A stretch of 29,883 bases of DNA. Source: JANRKF01 sp964518725. Its GTDB lineage: Bacteria > Pseudomonadota > Alphaproteobacteria > Rickettsiales > SXRF01. The stretch is from positions 1-29,883 of the forward strand of contig CAZFKP010000024.1 of assembly GCA_964518725.1 (NCBI GenBank), in the 5' to 3' direction. This document shows, one piece after another, positions 1-6,196 of this stretch. A program made the translations under genes and the position numbers. The notes beneath the pieces are model-generated. The model had not been told where the DNA came from, did no database searches, and saw only the letters and a program-made list of their open reading frames with translations. Each line of letters begins with the position of its first letter. Position 1 is the first letter of the stretch.

Positions 1-346
1 GCGGCTCGGCCATCTGGTCATAGACCTTACGCAGCGCGGGCGCCATTTTGTTGCACAACGTGCCGGCCACAATCATCACGTCCGACTGGCGGGGGCTTGG
101 GCGGAACACCAGCCCCAAGCGGTCCATATCGTAGCGGGCGGCGGCGGCCTGCATCATCTCGACCGCGCAGCAGGCAAGGCCAAATGTCATTGGCCACAAG
201 CTGCCAGTGCGTGCCCAGTTGACCAAATCATCGAGCTTGGCGACGACGAAGCCCTTGTCGTTGAATTCATCGAGCACACGGCCAAGCAGCACGTCCTGCG
301 CGGTGGCGGGTGCGAGTGGCTCGGGACTGACGGTTAGCTGCTTCAT
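1..346 (-). CDS. nuoB: NADH-quinone oxidoreductase subunit B (5' part; gene runs off the window)
   Basis: This is the N-terminal 115 residues of NuoB, the complex I subunit that holds the terminal iron-sulfur cluster N2 and passes electrons to quinone at the membrane interface. The paired cysteines of the cluster motif are visible at residues 59-60 in FGLACCAVEMM, followed by the family block GTLCNKMAP around residues 95-103; the two remaining cluster cysteines should lie beyond the window edge. The ATG at 344-346 gives the normal N-terminus. The gene lies 45 nt downstream of nuoA in the same direction, the usual start of a nuo operon. The ribosome binding site is weak. The identification is firm although the gene is incomplete here. 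Confidence 0.96.
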   Translation of the reverse strand, partial: MKQLTVSPEPLAPATAQDVLLGRVLDEFNDKGFVVAKLDDLVNWARTGSLWPMTFGLACCAVEMMQAAAARYDMDRLGLVFRPSPRQSDVMIVAGTLCNKMAPALRKVYDQMAEP

Positions 347-391
347 AGTGTGACTCTTACATTAGTAAATCTGTAAAAAATGGCGCGCCTA

Positions 392-757
392 CTATTCCCA
401 GTCGAGCGCACCCTTTTTCCATTCATAGATAAAGCCGATGGTGAGAACGCCCAAGAACACCATCATCGACCAGAAACCGAGCATGCCGATTTTGCCGAGC
501 GACACCGCCCATGGGAACAAAAAGGCAATCTCAAGGTCGAAGATAATGAATAAAATCGCGACAAGGTAAAAGCGCACATCGAACTGACCGCGCGCATCAT
601 CAAACGGTTCAAAGCCGCACTCATAGGGGCTGAGCTTTTCAGCATCCGGCTTGAGCCGGGCAAGGATGAACGGCGCCACAATCATGATGAGTGACAACCC
701 ACAGGCAATCACCAGAAACACCAGTACGGGGAAATAGGACTGGACGATCGATTCCAT
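392..757 (-). CDS. nuoA: NADH-quinone oxidoreductase subunit A
   Basis: NuoA is a small membrane subunit of respiratory complex I. The 121-residue product has three hydrophobic segments (about residues 8-30, 63-83 and 88-110) and the family block LSPYECGFEPF followed by FDVRFYLVAILFIIFDLE, whose acidic residues lie in the second membrane helix. The reading frame is open further upstream, to 868, but that extension does not resemble NuoA; the ATG at 755-757 gives the family N-terminus (MESIVQSYFP) and normal length. No strong Shine-Dalgarno sequence precedes it. It is the first gene of the nuo operon, with nuoB 45 nt downstream. The 200 bp upstream are shared with a divergent small gene and must hold the nuo promoter, but I see no convincing boxes. 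Confidence 0.95.
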   Translation of the reverse strand: MESIVQSYFPVLVFLVIACGLSLIMIVAPFILARLKPDAEKLSPYECGFEPFDDARGQFDVRFYLVAILFIIFDLEIAFLFPWAVSLGKIGMLGFWSMMVFLGVLTIGFIYEWKKGALDWE

Positions 758-988
758 AAGCCACTGCGCGAGAAAGAGGTTTCTTTGTGGCCGCTTATAG
801 CGAACTGTCCCCCCAGCGAGAAGTGTTTTTTTTGTAAGAAAAGCCAGTGTGAGTAAATGACCCGCCACTGTGCTTTATATACCTTAATAGGCCCAAATAT
901 CAGGGCGCAGCGGGCATTTGACCAGACTTCATTGTTTTTTAACTTTTTTGCGGCATGATTTTAAGAAATGCACAGGATGGGAGGCGTT

Positions 989-1306
989 ATGCACATTGAT
1001 GGTAGCACGGCGGTTGAAATCACCAAGGGCGATGACAGCCTCGATATCTGGGTGGATGCCAACAACAACGGCGCGCGCGATGACGATGACGTGAATATCT
1101 ACGTCACCGCTGGCGGCGGCTTTTATACCGTGAGCCCTACCTTCAAACATGCCCTCGACACTACCATTCAGGCACGTATCAAGGAGCTTTCTGTGGCCCT
1201 GCTCACCGCACCGGATGCCCAACCCAGCGACGCTGAGAACACTCTGCGCAATCTGGCGCTTGAGCTGGTGCTCAAAGCCCCGCGCGATGAGGTGGTGGAG
1301 GGGTAA
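989..1306 (+). CDS. Small acidic hypothetical protein with an EF-hand-like calcium loop
   Basis: I do not recognise this 105-residue protein. The start at 989 is chosen because GGAGG at 980-984 stands just before it; an upstream ATG at 968 would add seven residues but lacks a ribosome binding site. Residues 23-34 read DANNNGARDDDD, with acidic or amide side chains at positions 1, 3, 5, 9 and 12 and glycine at 6, as in EF-hand and dockerin calcium loops. No signal peptide or membrane segment is seen. The second half is helical and amphipathic. It diverges from nuoA and ends about 150 bp before the tRNA-Asp gene. Only one calcium-type loop is present, and metal binding is an inference from the spacing alone. 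Confidence 0.6.
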   Translation: MHIDGSTAVEITKGDDSLDIWVDANNNGARDDDDVNIYVTAGGGFYTVSPTFKHALDTTIQARIKELSVALLTAPDAQPSDAENTLRNLALELVLKAPRDEVVEG

Positions 1307-1317
1307 GTTTTTTATAT

Positions 1318-1401
1318 AGTGACGGGACTTTCTCGGGCGAACGCCCTCGTGTTATTTCCTAAATTCGTTGGCGCTCATTAAGTAAATAATCGAACCCGCG
1401 G
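1318..1401 (-). repeat. Interrupted partial copy of the tRNA-Asp 3' end
   Basis: Twelve bases at 1318-1329 (agtgacgggact) equal 1464-1475 inside tRNA-Asp, and twelve at 1390-1401 (tcgaacccgcgg) equal 1475-1486. In the tRNA the two blocks are adjacent and share one base; here they keep order and strand but are separated by 60 bp at the T loop. The second block forms part of a perfect 14-bp palindrome (1392-1405). The copy lies just downstream of the tRNA 3' end, where integrative elements leave attachment-site duplications. Origin is inferred. Confidence 0.5.
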
Positions 1402-1415
1402 GTTCTCGAACATTA

Positions 1416-1462
1416 CCGCCATTAAAAAAGCCGCCCACAGGGGACGGCTTTTTTAATGGCGG
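1416..1462 (-). terminator. Terminator hairpin of the tRNA operon, overlapping the tRNA-Asp 3' end
   Basis: Positions 1416-1433 and 1445-1462 are perfect inverted repeats of 18 bp around an 11-nt loop. The inner stem is GC-rich (aagccg/cggctt) and flanked by six A/T pairs, giving a U tract for minus-strand transcripts. The outer part of the right arm (1457-1462) is the end of the mature tRNA-Asp including its CCA. Confidence 0.75.
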
Positions 1463-1533
1463 GAGTGACGGGACTCGAACCCGCGGCCTCCTGCGTGACA
1501 GGCAGGCGCTCTAACCAACTGAGCTACACCCCC
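1457..1533 (-). tRNA. tRNA-Asp (anticodon GTC)
   Basis: The 77-nt minus-strand sequence folds as a standard cloverleaf. The acceptor stem GGGGGTG pairs with CACTCCC with one G-U pair, the D arm is TAGCTCAGTTGGTTAGAGC, the anticodon stem CCTGC/GCAGG closes the loop CTGTCAC with anticodon GTC, and the T arm contains GGTTCGAGTCC. The discriminator is G and the 3' CCA is encoded. It lies downstream of tRNA-Val in the same direction, and a terminator hairpin follows. Confidence 0.98.
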
Positions 1534-1546
1534 AATAACAGACGCT

Positions 1547-1614
1547 GGATGATGGATGCTGGATGTTGGCAATAGAAAAACGTTCTATCATCTAACATCT
1601 GACCTCTATCATCC
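1547..1614. repeat. Long imperfect inverted repeat between the two tRNA genes
   Basis: The left arm at 1547-1577 and the right arm at 1583-1614 are reverse complements over most of about 31 positions, around a 5-nt loop (aaacg) with a perfect inner stem atagaa/ttctat. The arms contain short direct repeats of ggatg. A second, separate perfect 8-bp hairpin follows at 1615-1634 next to the tRNA-Val CCA end. In the precursor RNA both would fold between the two tRNAs. It could be a processing structure or a small palindromic repeat. Confidence 0.6.
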
Positions 1615-1634
1615 GGATTCGCTTGCGCGAATCC
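1615..1634 (-). other. 8-bp hairpin abutting the tRNA-Val 3' end
   Basis: ggattcgc and gcgaatcc form a perfect stem with loop ttgc, beginning at the base after the encoded CCA of tRNA-Val. No T tract follows on the minus strand, so it is unlikely to stop transcription. It may position ribonucleases that trim the precursor. Confidence 0.5.
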
Positions 1635-1711
1635 TGGTGGGTGTTGAGAGACTCGAACTCCCGACCCTCTCGGTGTAAACGAGATGCTCTAACCAACTGA
1701 GCTAAACACCC
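1635..1711 (-). tRNA. tRNA-Val (anticodon TAC)
   Basis: The 77-nt minus-strand sequence forms a full cloverleaf. The acceptor stem is GGGTGTT/AACACCC, the D arm contains AGCTCAGTTGGTTAGAGC, the anticodon stem TCTCG/CGAGA closes the loop TTTACAC with anticodon TAC, and the T arm contains GAGTTCGAGTC. The discriminator is A and CCA is encoded. It is the first gene of a two-tRNA transcript. tRNA-Val/tRNA-Asp next to hupB is a common alphaproteobacterial arrangement. Confidence 0.98.
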
Positions 1712-1718
1712 TTAAACT

Positions 1719-1734
1719 CCCTTCTTGCGAAGGG
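1719..1734 (-). other. Hairpin in the 5' leader of the tRNA transcript
   Basis: cccttc and gaaggg pair around ttgc, seven bases upstream of the tRNA-Val 5' end. On the plus strand it is followed by ctttttg and looks like a terminator, but no plus-strand gene ends here. Confidence 0.4.
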
Positions 1735-1756
1735 CTTTTTGTCACAAGGAGGGAAG

Positions 1757-1785
1757 CGTATAGCCAGTTTTTTGCATGAATGCAA
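1757..1785 (-). promoter_or_regulatory. Predicted promoter of the tRNA-Val/tRNA-Asp transcript
   Basis: On the minus strand TTGCAT (complement of 1780-1785) and TATACG (complement of 1757-1762) are separated by exactly 17 nt. They lie about 46 nt upstream of tRNA-Val, as expected for a stable-RNA promoter with a short leader. Each box matches the sigma-70 consensus at four of six positions. Confidence 0.5.
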
Positions 1786-1804
1786 CATGCAGTTTGCAAA
1801 TTCA

Positions 1805-1836
1805 TAAAAAAAACGCCCAGACCTAAGCCTGAGCGT
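1805..1836 (-). terminator. Rho-independent terminator downstream of hupB
   Basis: acgcccag at 1813-1820 pairs with ctgagcgt at 1829-1836 with one mismatch. Nine A on the plus strand at 1805-1813 give a U tract for the minus-strand hupB transcript. tattttt on the other side makes it potentially bidirectional. Confidence 0.65.
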
Positions 1837-1851
1837 ATTTTTAAGTCTCAG

Positions 1852-1973
1852 TAATTACGCTAGGGTTAGGCAGATGCGAAGAATTTTTTAGACCCGGAGC
1901 GCAGCGTACATAAAGTACGTGAGCACCGGAAGCTATAAAAATTCAAGCAAGCTGCCAATCCTAGTAGTAATTA
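1852..1973. repeat. Palindromic repeat element, copy 1 (hupB 3' end)
   Basis: A 122-bp imperfect palindrome centred near 1912. The arms pair at taattac...ctagg, then ggcag/ctgcc, then the A/T tract attttt, then an inner stem cagcgtac/gtacgtg. The central blocks GCGCAGCGTA (1899-1908) and TACGTGAGCA (1916-1925) recur with the same 17-base offset in the element at 16310-16429. The outermost bases of the right arm supply the hupB stop codon (1971-1973). Size and structure recall REP or Rickettsia palindromic elements, but I do not recognise the family. Confidence 0.8.
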
Positions 1974-2267
1974 TGCAGCTTTTTTCTTGCTGCTTTTGTT
2001 CACAGCTTCAGCAAGAGCTTTGCCGGCTTTGAATTTTGGCTTGTTAGCTGCTGGGATTTTGATCACAGCGCCAGTGCGTGGGTTGCGGCCTTCGGTCGCT
2101 TTGCGGTGTACGGTGCAGAACGTACCGAAACCAACGAGGCGAACTTCGTCACCTTTGGACATTGCTTTCGAAACGATCGCAATGAATGCATCCACAGCTT
2201 CCGCTGCTTTTGCTTTGGTCAGGTCAGTCTTGTCAGCAAGATCTGCAATGAGTTCGTTCTTGTTCAT
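1971..2267 (-). CDS. hupB: DNA-binding protein HU
   Basis: HU is a small histone-like protein that bends and compacts DNA as a dimer. The 98-residue product has the family layout: an N-terminal helical dimerisation region opening with MNKNELIADLADKTDLTKAKA, the block GFGTF at residues 46-50, and the beta-arm signature GRNPRTGAVIKIPA around residues 60-73 that inserts into the minor groove. The lysine-rich tail KSSKKKAA is slightly longer than in classic HU. The ATG at 2265-2267 is preceded by AGGGAG. The stop codon lies in the outer arm of a palindromic element, so the last residues may have been reshaped by that insertion. A terminator follows at 1805-1836. In many alphaproteobacteria lon separates clpX from hupB; here it does not. 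Confidence 0.97.
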   Translation of the reverse strand: MNKNELIADLADKTDLTKAKAAEAVDAFIAIVSKAMSKGDEVRLVGFGTFCTVHRKATEGRNPRTGAVIKIPAANKPKFKAGKALAEAVNKSSKKKAA

Positions 2268-2483
2268 GGTCTAACTCCCTAGTTGCTTAAAATGAACATT
2301 AGTTTATAAAAAATGCATCGCTCGCTATGGTAGGCTCACTCTGCATTTCCAAGCATCACTATGACGCTTGCCGGCGACAAAAGCACTATTCCCGTATGTT
2401 GTAAACTAAAAAAAGCGATGGGTATGTAAAAAAATCGCTTGGAAGGCGGCTCTCACCGTCACACTTTGGCTTCGCCGGACGAT
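2268..2483. other. Intergenic region between clpX terminator and hupB
   Basis: About 215 bp with no gene that I can support. It must contain the hupB promoter. A weak candidate on the minus strand is TTGGAA-17-CATAGC near 2325-2360. No remnant of lon is recognisable. Confidence 0.4.
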
Positions 2484-2542
2484 AAAATCAGCCGATTCAT
2501 TCCGTACACGAAACGAATCAACCTTTCGGATTTGCTGATTTT
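2484..2542 (-). terminator. Terminator-like hairpin at the clpX 3' end
   Basis: aaaatcagc at 2484-2492 is an exact inverted repeat of gctgatttt at 2534-2542. An inner imperfect stem, gattcattccg/cgaaacgaatc, closes on tttcg-rich sequence. The outer A/T bases give a short U tract on the minus strand. The right arm touches the clpX stop codon. Confidence 0.5.
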
Positions 2543-3807
2543 TAGTGGCTTTTCTTGCTCGCCACTTTTCCTTCGGCAGGAACGATCACCGGGTCGGCGC
2601 CGCTCTCAATCACCTCGGCGTTAATAATCACTTCCTCGACGTTATCCTTGCCCGGAATGTCATACATCAGGTCAAGAAGCACTCCCTCAAGGATGGCACG
2701 AAGCCCCCGCGCACCGGTTTTGCGTTCGATCGCTTTTTTGGCAATCGCTTTCAACGCATCGTCGGAGAATTTCAGGTGCACACCTTCCATCTCGAACAGC
2801 TTCTGGTATTGCTTGATGAGCGCATTCTTCGGCTCAGTAAGGATGGACACCAATGCATCTTCGTCAAGATCCGTGAGGGTCGCAATCACCGGCAAACGGC
2901 CAACGAACTCGGGGATCAGCCCGAACTTAACCATATCTTCCGGCTCGACTTTTGCGAACAGCTCGCCAACGCGGGCGTTTTCTTTGCTACGCACATCAGC
3001 GCCAAAGCCGATGGAGGTTCCAGCGCCGCGCGCCGCGATGATTTTCTCCAGCCCGGAGAACGCACCGCCGACAATGAACAAGATGTTCGAGGTGTCGACC
3101 TGCAGGAATTCTTGCTGCGGATGTTTGCGGCCACCTTGCGGCGGAACGGAGGCGACCGTGCCTTCCATGAGTTTCAGCAGCGCCTGCTGCACACCTTCGC
3201 CTGATACGTCGCGGGTGATGGATGGGTTGTCGGATTTACGTGAAATTTTATCTACCTCGTCGATATAGACGATGCCGCGTTGGGCGCGTTCGACATTATA
3301 ATCAGCAGCCTGCAGCAGGCGCAGAATGATATTTTCCACGTCCTCGCCAACATAACCGGCCTCGGTCAGCGTCGTCGCATCGGCCATGGTGAACGGCACA
3401 TCGAGAATACGCGCAAGCGTCTGCGCCAGCAGCGTCTTGCCCGAACCGGTGGGGCCGATCAGCAGAATATTCGATTTCGCGAGCTCGATGTCGGTATTTT
3501 TCTCCAGCAGCGAGACGCGCTTGTAGTGGTTATGCACGGCGACCGAGAGCACCTTCTTCGCCTGATCCTGGCCGATTACATAGTCATCCAGCACCTTGCG
3601 GATCTCAGAAGGCTTCGCGATATCGTCACCGTCTTTCGCCAGCACGCCCTTGTCAGCCGCCTTGATGATATCCATGCACAGCACCACGCATTCATCGCAG
3701 ATAAATACGGTGGGGCCGGCGATGAGTTTTCTCACCTCGTGCTCGCTTTTGCCGCAGAATGAGCAATAGCGTGTGTTTTTGGATTCTCTGCTGGTCGTTT
3801 TGGTCAC
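2542..3807 (-). CDS. clpX: ATP-dependent Clp protease ATP-binding subunit ClpX
   Basis: ClpX is the AAA+ unfoldase that recognises tagged substrates and threads them into the ClpP chamber. The 421-residue protein is full length. It has the N-terminal zinc-binding domain with cysteines at 15, 18, 37 and 40, Walker A GPTGSGKT at 118-125, the pore loop GYVGEDVE, Walker B IVYIDEVDKI around 180-189, the RKH loop in GGRKHP, and the IGFGADV loop that docks on ClpP. The conserved block SGEGVQQALLKLMEGT lies between. It follows clpP on the same strand by about 100 bp, so both may be made from one transcript. No lon gene follows. Confidence 0.98.
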   Translation of the reverse strand: MTKTTSRESKNTRYCSFCGKSEHEVRKLIAGPTVFICDECVVLCMDIIKAADKGVLAKDGDDIAKPSEIRKVLDDYVIGQDQAKKVLSVAVHNHYKRVSLLEKNTDIELAKSNILLIGPTGSGKTLLAQTLARILDVPFTMADATTLTEAGYVGEDVENIILRLLQAADYNVERAQRGIVYIDEVDKISRKSDNPSITRDVSGEGVQQALLKLMEGTVASVPPQGGRKHPQQEFLQVDTSNILFIVGGAFSGLEKIIAARGAGTSIGFGADVRSKENARVGELFAKVEPEDMVKFGLIPEFVGRLPVIATLTDLDEDALVSILTEPKNALIKQYQKLFEMEGVHLKFSDDALKAIAKKAIERKTGARGLRAILEGVLLDLMYDIPGKDNVEEVIINAEVIESGADPVIVPAEGKVASKKSH

Positions 3808-3913
3808 AAAATAGCCCTTGGTTTGTTTCGTCTGTCGCCGTTAGTTACTGTTACCCCTACCCTTACTCTACCGCATGGCTGTTAACTAACGACTAACAAC
3901 CTGCGATCATGGC

Positions 3914-4555
3914 CTATTTCTTTTTATCTGCCTCGCCATCAATGGCCGAACGCTTCTCAACGATCTGGTCGACCAGGCCGAAATCCTTGGCCATTTCCGC
4001 GCTCATGAAGTTGTCGCGCTCCATGTTTTTCTCGACATTGGACAGCTTTTGGCCGGTATGCTTCACATAAATATGGTTCAGGCGCGATTTCAAGCTCAGA
4101 ATTTCCTTCGCATGGATCTCAATGTCCGTTGCCTGACCGGAATACCCGCCGGAAGGCTGGTGGATCATGATACGGGAATTCGGCAGCGTATAGCGCATCC
4201 CCGGTTCACCGGCGCACAGCAGCAGCGAACCCATCGACGCCGCCTGCCCCATGCAGAGTGTGGCCACTTTCGGCTTGATATATTGCATCGTGTCATAAAT
4301 CGACAGCCCCGAGGTCACGACCCCGCCCGGCGAATTGATGTACATGAACACTTCTTTATCCGGATTTTCCGATTCGAGGAACAAGAGCTGGGCACAAATC
4401 ACCGACGCCATATGATCTTCCACCTGGCCTGTCACGAAAATAATGCGCTCTTTTAAAAGCCGCGAATAAATATCGAACGAACGTTCGCCCCGGCTGGTCT
4501 GTTCGATCACCATCGGGATCAGGGTGTTGGTCACGTTATCAAGAATATCAGCCAT
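3914..4555 (-). CDS. clpP: ATP-dependent Clp protease proteolytic subunit ClpP
   Basis: ClpP is the serine protease that forms the double-heptameric chamber partnered with ClpX. The 213-residue form starting at the ATG at 4553-4555 has the expected N-terminus, ending in the IPMVIEQTSRGER block. The catalytic triad is complete: Ser107 in GQAASMGS, His132 in MIHQPSGG and Asp181 in MERD. The frame is open upstream to 4660, but the extra 35 residues do not match the family and run through the tig terminator. AAAGG stands nine bases before the chosen start. The gene is separated from tig by a terminator, so it should have its own promoter in 4556-4650; a weak candidate is TTCACG-17-ATACTT on the minus strand. 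Confidence 0.97.
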   Translation of the reverse strand: MADILDNVTNTLIPMVIEQTSRGERSFDIYSRLLKERIIFVTGQVEDHMASVICAQLLFLESENPDKEVFMYINSPGGVVTSGLSIYDTMQYIKPKVATLCMGQAASMGSLLLCAGEPGMRYTLPNSRIMIHQPSGGYSGQATDIEIHAKEILSLKSRLNHIYVKHTGQKLSNVEKNMERDNFMSAEMAKDFGLVDQIVEKRSAIDGEADKKK

Positions 4556-4649
4556 AGGTTTGCCTTTGTTGTTGTTCGACCTAGCCAAGCTGTAGCTGGC
4601 AATTGTTAACGAAGTATTGACGCACGCCACTTTGCGTGAAGATTGGTAG

Positions 4650-4684
4650 AAAAAAGCCACAGGGGATAGTCTCCCTCTGTGGCT
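4650..4684 (-). terminator. Rho-independent terminator of tig
   Basis: agccacag at 4655-4662 pairs perfectly with ctgtggct at 4677-4684, extended by ggga/tccc inside the loop. The run of A at 4650-4655 gives six U after the stem on the minus strand. It separates tig from clpP. Confidence 0.88.
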
Positions 4685-4708
4685 TGTTCGTTCGACCGCA
4701 CGCGGAGG

Positions 4709-6097
4709 TTACGCTTTTTTGGTCTTCTTTGCCTTGGTCGACTTCACCGGCTTCTTCGCTGGCGCAGCGTCGGCATCAGCGTCTTCCTCGGTGGATTTGA
4801 TCAGGGCTTCAATGGTGATCGGTGTATCATCATAGGCCACTTTACCCAAAATAAAATCAACCGCTTTCTCTTCCAGGATCGGCCCGCGCAAATCTTCAAG
4901 CCGGTCAGGATTGTTTTTGTAGAACTCCATGACCTTTTTTTCCTGCCCCGGGAACATCCCAGCTTGTTGCATGGCGGCGCGGCCAAGTTCTTCGCGGCTC
5001 ACTTGCAGCTTGTTGCGGTTGCTGACATCGGCAAGGAACAATCCAAGCTTCACGCGGCGCTCGGCGATGGCCATATATTCTTCGCGCAGCTCTTCGTCGT
5101 TTTTGCCGGAGAGTGTTTCATCGCCCTGCTCCTGCGCCTGTTTCAGCCGCTGCCAGATATTGTTGAACTCCATGGTCACCATAGCTTCCGGAAGGTCAAA
5201 ATCAATTTTTTCTTCCAGTATATCGAACAGGATCTTCTTGAGTTGCGTCCGCACGATCTGGTCGTACTCGCGAATCAACTGGCTACGCACCGCTTCACGC
5301 AGCGCCCGCAGATCGGCAAAACCGCGAGCCTTGGCAAACTCCTCATCAACGGGAGCCGGCTCCTTGACCAGCACCTGATTTACCTTGACCGCAAAGCTCG
5401 CTTCCTTGCCGGCGAGGCTGGCACTATGATATTGCTCAGGGAACGTGACCACCACATCACGCGATTCACCGGCCTTAATGCCAACGAGCTGCTCTTCAAA
5501 CGTGTCGATAAACTGCTTGCTGCCCAACTCAAGGCGGAATTTTTCCGCAGTGCCGCCATCAAACGCCACACCGTCTATCGTGCCAACAAAATCAATTTCC
5601 AGTACATTGCCAAGCGCAGCTTCCGTGCCATCCGCCGCCGGCGCAAAGCTCGGCGAGCGCTCAGCAATGCGGGCGCAGGCCTCATCGATATCCGACTCGG
5701 CTACTTCAAATGTATTGCGCGGCAGGGTAATTTTTTCGAATGCGACTTCCTGCACTTCCGGGAAAATTTCCATGCTCATGCTGAAAGTGAGTTCTTTGCC
5801 TTCCTGATACGACTCAACATTAACCTGTGGGGTGAGCGCCGGGCGTAGTTTCTTATCGTTCAACACCTGGTTGGTGGTACGCTGGATAACATTTTTTAGC
5901 ACATCGCTTTCCACCGATTTTCCGTAACGCTGCTGCAGAATTTTGAGCGGCACAAAACCGGGGCGGAAGCCCGGGATTTTCACATGCTTGCCCGCAGCGC
6001 GCAGCTCGGCTTCCAGCTCTTCCTGGATGTCTGCAGCGGGGACGACAACCTGATACTTACGTTTCAGGCCATTTGCTTCTAGTTCGGTGATGTTCAT
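4709..6097 (-). CDS. tig: Trigger factor (ribosome-associated chaperone)
   Basis: Trigger factor binds next to the ribosomal exit tunnel and holds nascent chains; it has peptidyl-prolyl isomerase activity. The 462-residue protein shows the ribosome-docking signature GFRPGFVP at residues 43-50 (classically GFRKGKVP, so the loop has lost a basic residue), an FKBP-type isomerase domain at about 155-245 beginning near VLEIDFVGTIDG, and a helical C-terminal chaperone domain with the family block KNNPDRLEDLRGPILEEKAV. The tail is rich in lysine and alanine (PAKKPVKSTKAKKTKKA), probably disordered. It is upstream of clpP-clpX, the usual alphaproteobacterial order, but has its own terminator. Confidence 0.97.
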   Translation of the reverse strand: MNITELEANGLKRKYQVVVPAADIQEELEAELRAAGKHVKIPGFRPGFVPLKILQQRYGKSVESDVLKNVIQRTTNQVLNDKKLRPALTPQVNVESYQEGKELTFSMSMEIFPEVQEVAFEKITLPRNTFEVAESDIDEACARIAERSPSFAPAADGTEAALGNVLEIDFVGTIDGVAFDGGTAEKFRLELGSKQFIDTFEEQLVGIKAGESRDVVVTFPEQYHSASLAGKEASFAVKVNQVLVKEPAPVDEEFAKARGFADLRALREAVRSQLIREYDQIVRTQLKKILFDILEEKIDFDLPEAMVTMEFNNIWQRLKQAQEQGDETLSGKNDEELREEYMAIAERRVKLGLFLADVSNRNKLQVSREELGRAAMQQAGMFPGQEKKVMEFYKNNPDRLEDLRGPILEEKAVDFILGKVAYDDTPITIEALIKSTEEDADADAAPAKKPVKSTKAKKTKKA

Positions 6098-6196
6098 AGG
6101 GATACTCTACACAGGGGGTTTTTGTCAGGGAAGTAGGGAAAAACACAAAGACAAGGAAAACGCAAACAAAAACTGTGCCAACTCACCGAAGGAGTA

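Noticed and set aside
1719..1740. Plus-strand rho-independent terminator (cccttc-ttgc-gaaggg followed by ctttttg)
   Set aside because: No plus-strand gene ends here; it is better read as a hairpin in the minus-strand tRNA leader.
4679..5848. Plus-strand reading frame of 389 codons opposite tig
   Set aside because: It is the complement of the trigger factor gene, and its product has no family features.
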